Origin: an uncultured Clostridia bacterium
GTDB taxonomy: Bacteria; Bacillota; Clostridia; Oscillospirales; Acutalibacteraceae
Direction of reading: 5' to 3'
Assembly: GCA_944376265.1 (NCBI GenBank)
Contig: CALWCD010000016.1
Location: 1 to 39,360, forward strand
DNA length: 39,360 nt
Both the position numbers and the translations under genes were made by a program. Positions 24,111-32,578 of the stretch are shown piece after piece (the first letter of the stretch is position 1; each line of letters starts with the position of its first letter). The notes under the pieces were generated by a model. That model was not told the origin of the DNA and ran no database searches. It was given only the letters and a program-made list of their open reading frames with translations.

Positions 24111-26048
24111 ATGAAAGTGAGCCGGGAAGTGCCCGTGAACGCCTACCGGGCGGGGGAGGGGCTTTTGCCTGCCTATCAAAAGCTGGTGCGGGAGGTGGTG
24201 ATCCCCTACCAGTACCGGGTGCTGGAGGACAAGGAGGAGGGCGTGGAAAAGAGCCACGCGCTGGAGAATTTGCGTCTGGCCGCCCGCAAGAACCGGGGCG
24301 AGGAATTTACTGAGGAATTTTACGGCATGGTGTTCCAAGACAGCGATGTGGCAAAGTGGCTGGAAGCCGCCGCCTACACCCTGGGGCAGTATCCCAACCC
24401 GGAGCTGGAGCGGGAAGTGGACAATGTGATTGAGCTGCTGGGGAAGGCCCAGCAGGAGGACGGGTACCTGAATTCCTACTTCACGGTGAAGGAGCCGGAC
24501 CGGAAATGGACCAACCTGCAGGAGGCTCACGAGCTCTACTGCGCCGGCCATTTGATGGAGGCTGCCTGCGCCTATTATGAAGCCACCGGCAAGGACAGCC
24601 TGCTGAAGATCATGGAGCGCAACGCCGACTGCATCTACCGGCAGTTCACGGAAAAGAACACCCGGGGCTACTCCGGCCATCCAGAGGTGGAGCTGGCACT
24701 GCTGCGGCTGTACCGGGCCACCGGCGATGAGCGCTACAAGGAGCTGTGCGCCCATTTCCTGGACGTGCGGGGCCAAAAGCCCAACTATTTTGCCCAGGAG
24801 CGGGACGCCCGCCAGTGGCGGCTGTGGGCTTCCTCCGCATTTGACGGCTCCATCAACACGGATTACAACCAGAGCACCCTGCCGGTCCGGGAGCAGAAGG
24901 ACGCGGTGGGCCATGCGGTGCGGGCGGTGTACCTGTACACGGCCATGGCGGATCTGGCAGGGGAGGACGGGGACGACACCCTGAAAGACGCCTGCCGTGC
25001 CTTGTGGGAGAGCATTACCCAGCGGCGGATGTACGTGACGGGCGGCATTGGCTCCACCGTGCTGGGAGAGGCCTTCACTGTGGACTACGACCTGCCCAAC
25101 GCCACGGTTTACGCCGAGACCTGCGCCTCCATCGGGCTGATCTTCTTTGCCCGGCAGATGCTCCAGCTGGAGACAAAGGGGGAGTACGCCGATGTGATGG
25201 AGCGGGCCCTGTACAACACAGTGCTGGGGGGCATGCAGCTGGACGGCAGGCGGTTCTTCTACGTGAACCCCTTGGAAGTGGTGCCGGGGATCTCCGGCAA
25301 GGCGGCCACCCAGCTTCACGACCTGCCCCAGCGTCCTCCTTGGTACGCCTGCGCCTGCTGCCCGCCCAACGTGGCGAGACTGCTGTCCTCCATTGGCAGC
25401 TACGCTTACGGAGAGGGGGACAACACCTTGTTTGTTCACCTGTACCTGGGTGGAACGGTGGAGACCTCTCTGGGGTACTCCCTGGAGTGCCGCACGGACT
25501 ATCCCCGTCAGGGAGAGGCGGAGTTCCTCTTCCACGGGGAGCAGGAAACCACCCTGGCCTTCCACATTCCCGCCTGGAGCCAAACGGCCACCCTCACCCT
25601 TAACGGGAAGGCTCTGGACCTGGCTTCCTGCCTCCGGGACGGCTACGCCTACGTGACAGGCTCCTTCAAGGAGGGGGACAAGCTCTGTGTGTCCTTGGAC
25701 ATGACACCCTACAAGGTGTACGCCAGCAGCAAGGTCCCGGCGGACACAGGCTGCGCCGCAATCCAGAGAGGCCCTGTGGTCTACTGCGCCGAGGGGGTGG
25801 ACAACGGGGGCGATGTGCTGTCCCTGTCCCTGAAGCGTGACGGGGCCGTCACGGAAAAGGAATACGATTCCCAGCTGCTGGGCGGTGTGGTGCCCCTGAC
25901 TGCGGAAGGGTGGAGAACCGTTCCGGCCCAGGAGCTGTACAGCCGCCAGCGCCCCCAGCGGGAGCCGGTGGAGATCCGGCTGGTGCCCTACTACACCTGG
26001 GGCAACCGGGGAGAAAACCAGATGCGGGTGTGGCTGCCGGAAAGCTGA
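24111..26048 (+). CDS. GH127 beta-L-arabinofuranosidase (HypBA1-like)
   Basis: 645 residues, an alpha/alpha-barrel followed by beta domains. The zinc/cysteine active site of this family is visible: Glu336 and Cys338 in YAETCASIG, and Cys414, Cys416 and Cys417 in YACACCPPN; Cys416 matches the nucleophile. HypBA1 uses the same spacing (recalled from the published enzyme). It releases beta-linked L-arabinofuranose, as found on plant hydroxyproline-rich glycoproteins. There is no signal peptide, so the substrate must be imported first. ATG 24111 follows GGAAGGAG. It is preceded by an AraR-like operator, followed by a terminator, and stands alone. Confidence 0.92.
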   Translation: MKVSREVPVNAYRAGEGLLPAYQKLVREVVIPYQYRVLEDKEEGVEKSHALENLRLAARKNRGEEFTEEFYGMVFQDSDVAKWLEAAAYTLGQYPNPELEREVDNVIELLGKAQQEDGYLNSYFTVKEPDRKWTNLQEAHELYCAGHLMEAACAYYEATGKDSLLKIMERNADCIYRQFTEKNTRGYSGHPEVELALLRLYRATGDERYKELCAHFLDVRGQKPNYFAQERDARQWRLWASSAFDGSINTDYNQSTLPVREQKDAVGHAVRAVYLYTAMADLAGEDGDDTLKDACRALWESITQRRMYVTGGIGSTVLGEAFTVDYDLPNATVYAETCASIGLIFFARQMLQLETKGEYADVMERALYNTVLGGMQLDGRRFFYVNPLEVVPGISGKAATQLHDLPQRPPWYACACCPPNVARLLSSIGSYAYGEGDNTLFVHLYLGGTVETSLGYSLECRTDYPRQGEAEFLFHGEQETTLAFHIPAWSQTATLTLNGKALDLASCLRDGYAYVTGSFKEGDKLCVSLDMTPYKVYASSKVPADTGCAAIQRGPVVYCAEGVDNGGDVLSLSLKRDGAVTEKEYDSQLLGGVVPLTAEGWRTVPAQELYSRQRPQREPVEIRLVPYYTWGNRGENQMRVWLPES

Positions 26049-26065
26049 GCCCGCCTGATAAACTG

Positions 26066-26102
26066 AAAAAGGACCGGGGGGCGTTTGCCCTTCGGTCCTT
26101 TT
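26066..26102. terminator. Bidirectional terminator, GH127/PHP genes
   Basis: AAAAGGACCG and CGGTCCTTTT form a 10-bp stem around GC-rich loop sequence; A/T tails on both sides allow use from either strand. Confidence 0.88.
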
Positions 26103-26116
26103 CGCATGGGTCACCG

Positions 26117-27082
26117 TTACAGCTGGTCCAGGAAGTAGGCGCTGCTCCCGGCGAACAGCCCCCGGCTGTCCCGAACCTGCACCCGGAACCACCCTTCTTT
26201 TCCGTCCAAGGGAAACTCCGCCTCTGTCAGGCTCTCCCCCGGGGAGACCACTACCTTGTAGGAGTCCCGGTGCTCCAGTGTAAGGAAGATCTTTTCCACC
26301 GGGGAGGTCTTTACCTTCACCACCCCGTTTTCCAGGGAGATCCCCCGCAGCTGGGGCCCCTGGGACCAGTAGAACCGGCCGTCCTGCAGCGCCTCCATCA
26401 CAGAGGGGTAGGTCAGCTCCCGGGCGGCGATCATCACAAAGCCCCCAAAGGAGTCGTTTAAGGGGTGACCCAGGGGGAACCGGTCGTGGTTGTCGTCGGT
26501 GGCCAAGGCCAACAGCCGCTGGCCGCTGCGGAGCATCTCGTCGTAGACCTGGGGATTGAAGCCGTACAGGCCGTCGTGCTCGCAGCCGTGGTTGTAGATC
26601 TCCATGGCGAACAGCCCCTTCAGCCCGCTGTAATCCCGCCAGTCCTGAAGGGACCAGTAGGGGTGGTTGTAGTTGACCAGAAACCCCAGCCGGTTCATCC
26701 GGGCAATGTACTGGTTAAGCCCCTCCAGATCCCCGTAGGCGCACTCCGGCAGGGGAGAGGCCTGCTTTTCCCCGGCGTTCTCCTCAGGGTTTGTGTCCAG
26801 CAGGTTCAAGTGGTAGGTTTTGGCAACGGGCCAGGGATGGTCCGGGGTGCGCTCCTCCGAAAGGTCCACCTCCAGACCTGCCAGCGCCAGGAAATCCTCG
26901 TCGTTAAGCTCTGTGTGGTGGGCGTATTTCCGGTGGTCTGTAAAGGCCACAATGGAGTAGCCCTGGGACTTGTAGGCCTCTTTCATCTGCTGGGGGGTGA
27001 ATTCCCCGTCGGACAAGGTGGTGTGGCAGTGGAGATTTGCCTTGAAATAGCCGGACTCCGGCAAAAGAATTTGATTTTTCAT
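26117..27082 (-). CDS. PHP-domain metal-dependent phosphoesterase-like protein
   Basis: 321 residues. PHP metal motifs: HCHTTLSDG near residue 18, IVAFTDHRKY, LVNYNHPYW and ATDDNHD. These resemble the TrpH/CehA-type phosphoesterase branch rather than histidinol phosphatase. The last about 80 residues are beta-rich (YKVVVSPGESLTEAEFPL) and may form a sugar- or surface-binding domain. ATG 27082 has AGGAGG upstream; an upstream ATG at 27115 lacks one. It has an extended -10 promoter of its own and is convergent to the arabinosidase gene. The real substrate is unknown; its glycosidase neighbours hint at a sugar phosphate but do not prove it. Confidence 0.82.
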   Translation of the reverse strand: MKNQILLPESGYFKANLHCHTTLSDGEFTPQQMKEAYKSQGYSIVAFTDHRKYAHHTELNDEDFLALAGLEVDLSEERTPDHPWPVAKTYHLNLLDTNPEENAGEKQASPLPECAYGDLEGLNQYIARMNRLGFLVNYNHPYWSLQDWRDYSGLKGLFAMEIYNHGCEHDGLYGFNPQVYDEMLRSGQRLLALATDDNHDRFPLGHPLNDSFGGFVMIAARELTYPSVMEALQDGRFYWSQGPQLRGISLENGVVKVKTSPVEKIFLTLEHRDSYKVVVSPGESLTEAEFPLDGKEGWFRVQVRDSRGLFAGSSAYFLDQL

Positions 27083-27135
27083 GAATAGGACCTCCTGCTC
27101 TCTTGAAAAGACCATGGGCTGACTTGCTGGAAACT

Positions 27136-27144
27136 ATTGTAGCA
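27136..27144 (-). promoter_or_regulatory. Extended -10 promoter of PHP gene
   Basis: TGCTACAAT on the minus strand (27144-27136), an extended -10 with no strong -35, sitting directly after the MerR-gene terminator. Confidence 0.5.
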
Positions 27145-27186
27145 CAAAAAAGAAGAAAGAGGACGAAAATGCCCTCTTTCTTTTTT
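27145..27186 (-). terminator. Terminator of MerR-family gene
   Basis: GAAAGAGG and CCTCTTTC form a stem around a 10-base loop, read leftwards, followed by TTCTTTTTT. Confidence 0.85.
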
Positions 27187-27189
27187 GTT

Positions 27190-27906
27190 TTACGGAGCCG
27201 CCACTTCCACGCAGTAGTCCTTTTTCCCGCAGTGGGAGCAGGTGAGCTTTCGGGTTTTCGGGGTGTGCTTGGAGAAGAGAAACTCCTTCACCCTGGGCCT
27301 GAACCGGGTGCCGCAGGCGGGACAGAGGTACTGGGTGTTCCGGTAGTAGTACCGGGTGATCAGGGCGCTGATCATGCCAGCCAGAAGGAGCCCCGCCACA
27401 AAGGGCTGCCAGATCCCTTTGACAATCCAGAGGACCAGCCCGGCAATCTCCAGCAGATCCGCCAGAATCCCCCAGGCGATCATCACTCCGTGAATCTTCC
27501 GCAGTTTTCGTTTGTTTTTCATAAGCTGTTCCATGTCGGAAATGGAATTGACCGGGATCTTTTCCGCGCTTTTCAGGTTCTCCTCCAAGGCACGGATGGC
27601 CTGCAGCTGCCGCTGCCGGTCCTGGATGTCCTCCTCCAGCGCCGCGGCCTGCTGCTCCAGCAGGAGTCCCAGCACCTTGTCGGCGTTCTGGCTCTCCAGG
27701 ATGCCCTTGATGGCCTCCAGGGAAAGCCCCATGGTTTTCCACAGGCAGATCCGCTGGAGCTTGCCCAGGTCTTCCTGAGAATAGAGCCGCCTGCCTCCCT
27801 CGCTGAGCTGAGAGGGGGGCAGCAGCCCTTTTCCGTCGTAGAACTGGACCGTGCGCACGGAGACTCCCGCCAGTTTGGCCATGTCCCCGGTGGTGTAAAG
27901 CGACAT
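27190..27906 (-). CDS. MerR-type regulator with two membrane helices and zinc ribbon
   Basis: 238 residues. The N-terminal MerR winged helix (TTGDMAKLAGVSVRTVQFYD, then GGRRLYSQEDL) is at 5-75, with a coiled coil at about 80-135 (LLLEQQAAALEEDIQDRQRQ). Two hydrophobic helices follow at about 140-161 and 167-184. A C-terminal zinc ribbon has Cys195/Cys198 (CPACG) and Cys223/Cys226 (CSHCG). Standard MerR proteins are about 110-150 residues or carry a soluble ligand domain, so this is a membrane-tethered variant. ATG 27906 has AAGGAGGTGAG upstream. Its own promoter has a 19-bp spacer with a dyad, the MerR hallmark, so it is probably autoregulated. Ligand and other targets are unknown. Confidence 0.85.
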   Translation of the reverse strand: MSLYTTGDMAKLAGVSVRTVQFYDGKGLLPPSQLSEGGRRLYSQEDLGKLQRICLWKTMGLSLEAIKGILESQNADKVLGLLLEQQAAALEEDIQDRQRQLQAIRALEENLKSAEKIPVNSISDMEQLMKNKRKLRKIHGVMIAWGILADLLEIAGLVLWIVKGIWQPFVAGLLLAGMISALITRYYYRNTQYLCPACGTRFRPRVKEFLFSKHTPKTRKLTCSHCGKKDYCVEVAAP

Positions 27907-27927
27907 AGAACTCACCTCCTTGGCTTC

Positions 27928-27976
27928 AGCATAGCTCATGACCCAGGGTCACAAGCAATAGGTCACCCTGGGTCAC
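27928..27976 (-). promoter_or_regulatory. MerR-type promoter with duplicated operator
   Basis: On the minus strand TTGCTT (27958-27953) and TATGCT (27933-27928) are 19 bp apart, the long spacer typical of MerR-activated promoters. The dyad GACCCTGGGTC lies in the spacer. A second copy, GTGACCCAGGGTGACC (27976-27961), lies just upstream of the -35 in opposite orientation. The two copies form a larger inverted repeat of TGACCCAGGGT with 12 of 13 matching bases. Confidence 0.7.
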
Positions 27977-28010
27977 ATGGTCATTTTTTTGAAAAAAGCC
28001 GGGAAAATGC

Positions 28011-28041
28011 AAAAACCGGAAGGGGCCGAAGCTCCTTCCGG
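28011..28041 (-). terminator. Terminator of iscS-iscU operon
   Basis: CCGGAAGG and CCTTCCGG around a GC-rich loop, read leftwards, followed by TTTTT. Confidence 0.85.
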
Positions 28042-28051
28042 CGGGTTTGCG

Positions 28052-28483
28052 TTACAGGTCGCAGGCGCACTCCTCACATTCGGTGAGCTCGCCCACAATG
28101 GGGGTGGGGTCAATGCCCTGGCGCTTGTAGTAGTCGGCCACGGCAGCCTTGATGGCCTGCTCGGCCAGCACGGAACAGTGGACCTTTACCGGCGGCAGAC
28201 CGTCCAGGGCCTCCATCACCGCTTTGTTGGTGAGGGTGAGGGCCTCCTCAATGGTCTTGCCCTTGATCATTTCCGTGGCCATGCTGCTGGTGGCGATGGC
28301 CGCCCCGCAGCCGAAGGTCATGAAGGAAACGTCGGTGATGACGCCACCTTCCACCTTGATGTACATCCGCATAATGTCGCCGCACTTGGGGTTTCCCACT
28401 TCTCCCATGCCGCTGAAATCCTTCATCTCTCCCACGTTCCGGGGATTTGCGAAATGGTCCATAACCTTTGCGCTGTATGCCAT
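28052..28483 (-). CDS. iscU: Fe-S cluster scaffold protein, NifU N-domain/IscU type
   Basis: 143 residues. The three cluster-ligand cysteines are in GNPKCGD, FGCGAAIATSS and VKVHCSVLAE; the conserved Asp follows the first. The N-terminus MAYSAKVMDHFANPRNVG is typical. The tail ends ECEECACDL, adding three more cysteines, as in many Clostridia IscU proteins. It receives sulfur from the desulfurase encoded 37 bp upstream and assembles 2Fe-2S or 4Fe-4S clusters in the cytosol. It is the second and last gene of the operon. Confidence 0.95.
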   Translation of the reverse strand: MAYSAKVMDHFANPRNVGEMKDFSGMGEVGNPKCGDIMRMYIKVEGGVITDVSFMTFGCGAAIATSSMATEMIKGKTIEEALTLTNKAVMEALDGLPPVKVHCSVLAEQAIKAAVADYYKRQGIDPTPIVGELTECEECACDL

Positions 28484-28520
28484 AAAGAATCGTTCCTTTC
28501 TCTATTTGATGGTGATAAGC

Positions 28521-29723
<1,203 letters not shown>

Positions 29724-29811
29724 GGAATAACCGTCCTTTCTCTTGCGCGTTCTATGGATAAAACAGGGGGCGGTGCTGCCCGTTCCCCCCGCAGTTGTTT
29801 GGGACGAGTTA

Positions 29812-29840
29812 AATATACATCATTTTAGTATACTTTTCAA
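29812..29840 (-). promoter_or_regulatory. Promoter of iscS-iscU
   Basis: Minus strand TTGAAA (29840-29835), 17 bp, TATATT (29817-29812). The spacer contains the palindrome AGTATACT, and the AT-rich block continues past the -10. It could be an Rrf2-type operator, but I cannot confirm it. Confidence 0.65.
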
Positions 29841-29983
29841 TACCCAGAGAGAGCTTTTCCAAAATATTTTTCCCGGTCTTTCCGAAACGCCGGCGCCACT
29901 GGGAAAAGGGCGGCGGGGGGAAGAATAAACCTGGAAAGCGGGGCCCAAACTAGGAATATCTGGAAAGGCCTGGACCTTGCGGC

Positions 29984-30012
29984 TTGACAGGTCCGGGGCA
30001 AAACGGTACAAT
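29984..30012 (+). promoter_or_regulatory. Promoter of rnjA operon
   Basis: TTGACA (29984-29989), 17 bp, TACAAT (30007-30012). The next gene start is 415 bases downstream, implying a long leader. Confidence 0.8.
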
Positions 30013-30017
30013 ATCTG

Positions 30018-30427
30018 TATTACCCGGGGAGGATGTCCCCGGTGCGTGGTCCCCAGGCAGGCCGGCGAAGGGCCTTGCCCCCGGGGGAGCAGCCGCGGCC
30101 CAGCCGTGGCTTTTCGCTTTCGCCAGAGCCTTGGCTGCCCGGGCGGAAGACTGATTGAGGCATTGCCGCGGCTTTGGCCGCGTGTCTTTATTTTATAGAA
30201 CGGAAAAGGGGCCGGCAGAAACGGAAACAGGGGAGCAGGGAAGCTCCCGCGGCCCGGGAATCGGGAACGGAAGGTGAGCGCCGGAAAACGTGTGTCCGGG
30301 GCTTGCGCTGCCGAACGCCTTTCGCGTCCCAAAACCGCTTGGAAGGCGGAAGTCCCGGGGAGTTGTCTGCCTCTTTCACGGAAACAAGTGTTTTTAAAAG
30401 ACCACTTCGCGCAAGGAGGAACAATAC
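30018..30427 (+). promoter_or_regulatory. Long structured leader of rnjA
   Basis: 410 bases without a supported gene. Seen: a perfect CCGGGGA/TCCCCGG hairpin (30024-30042), GGCAGGCC/GGCCTTGCC near 30050-30080, GCAGCC/GGCTGC enclosing a smaller GCCGCGG hairpin (about 30087-30138), and CGCGGC-TTTG-GCCGCG (30167-30182). The last is followed by the U-rich TGTCTTTATTTTA and looks like an internal terminator. Either a leader RNA of about 180 bases is released, or rnjA is attenuated or autoregulated through its leader. It does not match 6S, RNase P, tmRNA or SRP RNA signatures that I know. Confidence 0.5.
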
Positions 30428-32527
30428 GTGGCAGAAAAAGAGAAGAAGAGTACAAGAACCCGCCGCCTCCCCTCTGTGGGGGAGCTGGGCCGCCAGCAGG
30501 ACCAGGTCCTGAGCGGCGCTGAGAACGCACCCAAGATCGGGAAGATTGCCGGGCCGAAAAAGACCGCGGAGAAGAGCGGGCAGCGCTCCCGGGCCAAGGC
30601 GGAAGGAAAGCAGGCGGAGGCCAAGAAGAGCCCGGCCAAAAAGGCGGAATCCACCAGGAAGGCGGAGGCGAAAAAGCCGGCGGAAAAGGCTGCCTCCGGG
30701 AAAAAGCAGGCCAGCGCCGGGCGCAAGCCCGCCAGCCGGCCGGGGCGCAAGGCCCAGTCTTCCGCCATCAGCCAGACGGCGGCCCAGGTGGAAGCGCTGA
30801 AGGCTCAGCAGGAGGCCCAGGAGAAGCGGGCCGCGAAAAAGGGCCGGGGCCGGACCAAAAAGAGCGCCAAGCCCCCCATCAGGGTGTATTTTTTGGGCGG
30901 CCTCAACGAGATTGGCAAAAACTTTACCCTGTACGAGTGCCAGAACGACATGATCATCGTGGACTGCGGCCTTTCCTTCCCCGACGAGGATATGCCCGGC
31001 GTGGACAGCGTGATCCCAGACTTCACCTTTGTGGAGAAGAACCGGGACAAGATCCGGGGCGTGGTGATCACCCACGGCCACGAGGACCACATCGGCGCGG
31101 TGCCCTACCTGCTGAAAAAGCTGAACGTGCCCGTCTACGGCACGGCCCTGACCATCGGCCTGATCGAGGGCAAGCTGAAGGAGCACAACCTCACCGGCTC
31201 CGCCAAGCTTCATGTGACCCCTGCCGGGTCTCACATCCAGCTGGGCTGCATGGACGTGGAGCTGATCCATGTGAACCACTCCATCGCCGACGCGGTGGCC
31301 CTGGCCATTCACAGCCCTGCGGGAGTGGTGGTTCACACCGGCGACTTTAAAATCGACATGACCCCCGCCGAGGGCGGGATGATCGACCTGGCCCGGTTTG
31401 CCGAGCTGGGGAAGGAGGGGGTTCTGGCCCTGCTGGCCGACTCCACCAACGCGGAGCGTCCCGGCTACACCCAGACCGAGCAGACGGTGAACAACTCCCT
31501 GGACTCCCTGTTTATGCGGGCAGAGGGCAAGCGGATCATTGTGGCCACCTTCGCCTCCTCCATCAGCCGGGTGCAGATGATCATCAACTGCGCGGTGAAG
31601 TACGGGAGAAAAGTGGCCCTTTCCGGCCGGAGCATGGTCAACGTGATGGGCATCGCCAGCGAGCTGGGATACCTGAACGTTCCCGACGGGGTCCTGGTGG
31701 ACCTGAACCTGATCAACCGGTACGAGCCCGGCCAGCTGGTGCTTATCACCACCGGCAGCCAGGGCGAGCCCATGTCCGCCCTGACCCGCATGGCCTTCTC
31801 CGACCACCGGCAGGTGGCCATCAACCCCAACGATTTCATCATCATCTCCGCCCGGCCCATCCCCGGCAACGAAAAGACTGTGGGCGCCGTGGTGGATGAG
31901 CTTTTGAAGCAGGACTGCACCGTCATTTACGAAAGCATGTACGAGGTGCACGTGTCCGGCCACGCCTGCCAGGAGGAACTAAAGCTGATGCAGGCCCTCA
32001 CCCGGCCCAAGTATTTCATCCCCGTGCACGGGGAGCAGAAGCACCTGCGCAAGCACGCCGGCCTCTCCATGATGATGGGCGTGCCCCGGGAGAACATTTT
32101 CATCGGGGACATCGGCAACGTGCTGGAGCTTTCCGAGGACCACATGAAGCAGCTGGGGGACGTGCCCGCCGGCAGCGTGATGGTGGACGGCCTGGGCGTG
32201 GGCGATGTGGGCAGCATTGTGCTGCGGGACCGGAAACACCTGTCCGAGGACGGCCTGATTGTGGCGGTGTGCTCCATCGACGCCGCAAGCGGCCGGGTGG
32301 TGTCCGGACCGGACATTGTCTCCCGGGGGTTTGTGTACGTGCGGGAATCGGAAGCCCTTATGGACGAAGCACGGGATCTGGTGTATAATACACTGGAGGA
32401 ATGTGCCCGGAACCACGTGCGGGACTGGAGCGGCATGAAGCAGAGCATCAAGGATGAGCTCTCCCGTTTCCTGTACCAGAAGACCCGCCGCAGCCCCATG
32501 ATCCTGCCCATCATCATGGAGGTGTGA
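30428..32527 (+). CDS. rnjA: Ribonuclease J with Lys-rich N-terminal extension
   Basis: 699 residues, GTG start with AAGGAGG upstream. Residues 1-150 are a low-complexity basic region (repeated KKPAEKA/GRKPASRPGRKA-type stretches). The beta-CASP metallo-beta-lactamase core starts at about 152 (IRVYFLGGLNEIGKN), with the metal motif THGHEDHIG at about 215-223, HTGDFKIDMTP, DSTNAERPG, and FIPVHGEQKHLRKH toward the C-terminus. It is a 5'-3' exo/endonuclease for mRNA decay and rRNA processing. A B. subtilis RNase J is about 555 residues, so the extension is an extra RNA- or ribosome-binding segment by inference. It heads the housekeeping operon. Confidence 0.93.
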   Translation: MAEKEKKSTRTRRLPSVGELGRQQDQVLSGAENAPKIGKIAGPKKTAEKSGQRSRAKAEGKQAEAKKSPAKKAESTRKAEAKKPAEKAASGKKQASAGRKPASRPGRKAQSSAISQTAAQVEALKAQQEAQEKRAAKKGRGRTKKSAKPPIRVYFLGGLNEIGKNFTLYECQNDMIIVDCGLSFPDEDMPGVDSVIPDFTFVEKNRDKIRGVVITHGHEDHIGAVPYLLKKLNVPVYGTALTIGLIEGKLKEHNLTGSAKLHVTPAGSHIQLGCMDVELIHVNHSIADAVALAIHSPAGVVVHTGDFKIDMTPAEGGMIDLARFAELGKEGVLALLADSTNAERPGYTQTEQTVNNSLDSLFMRAEGKRIIVATFASSISRVQMIINCAVKYGRKVALSGRSMVNVMGIASELGYLNVPDGVLVDLNLINRYEPGQLVLITTGSQGEPMSALTRMAFSDHRQVAINPNDFIIISARPIPGNEKTVGAVVDELLKQDCTVIYESMYEVHVSGHACQEELKLMQALTRPKYFIPVHGEQKHLRKHAGLSMMMGVPRENIFIGDIGNVLELSEDHMKQLGDVPAGSVMVDGLGVGDVGSIVLRDRKHLSEDGLIVAVCSIDAASGRVVSGPDIVSRGFVYVRESEALMDEARDLVYNTLEECARNHVRDWSGMKQSIKDELSRFLYQKTRRSPMILPIIMEV

Positions 32528-32578
32528 TTCCGGGGAACGGTCCCTATTGAGTCAAGGCTGACGAGGAAGTGAGGCAAG

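Larger units (their letters stand above)
29724..30427. other. Divergent region between iscS and rnjA
   Basis: 704 bases without a convincing gene. It holds the iscS promoter (29812-29840) and about 90 bases of GC-rich iscS leader, a spacer at 29841-29980 in which I see nothing firm, and the rnjA promoter (29984-30012). The remaining 410 bases are a hairpin-rich transcribed leader of rnjA (separate entry). Confidence 0.65.

Noticed and set aside
30018..30195. 6S RNA, RNase P RNA, SRP RNA or tmRNA in the rnjA leader
   Set aside because: The size suited 6S RNA, but the ends do not pair into a long rod with a central bubble; hairpins are successive. No RNase P, SRP or tmRNA signature sequence is present.
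32381..32393. GTGTATAATACAC palindrome with TATAAT near the end of rnjA
   Set aside because: It encodes normal residues (VYNT) of the RNase J C-terminus, has no matching -35, and is probably chance.
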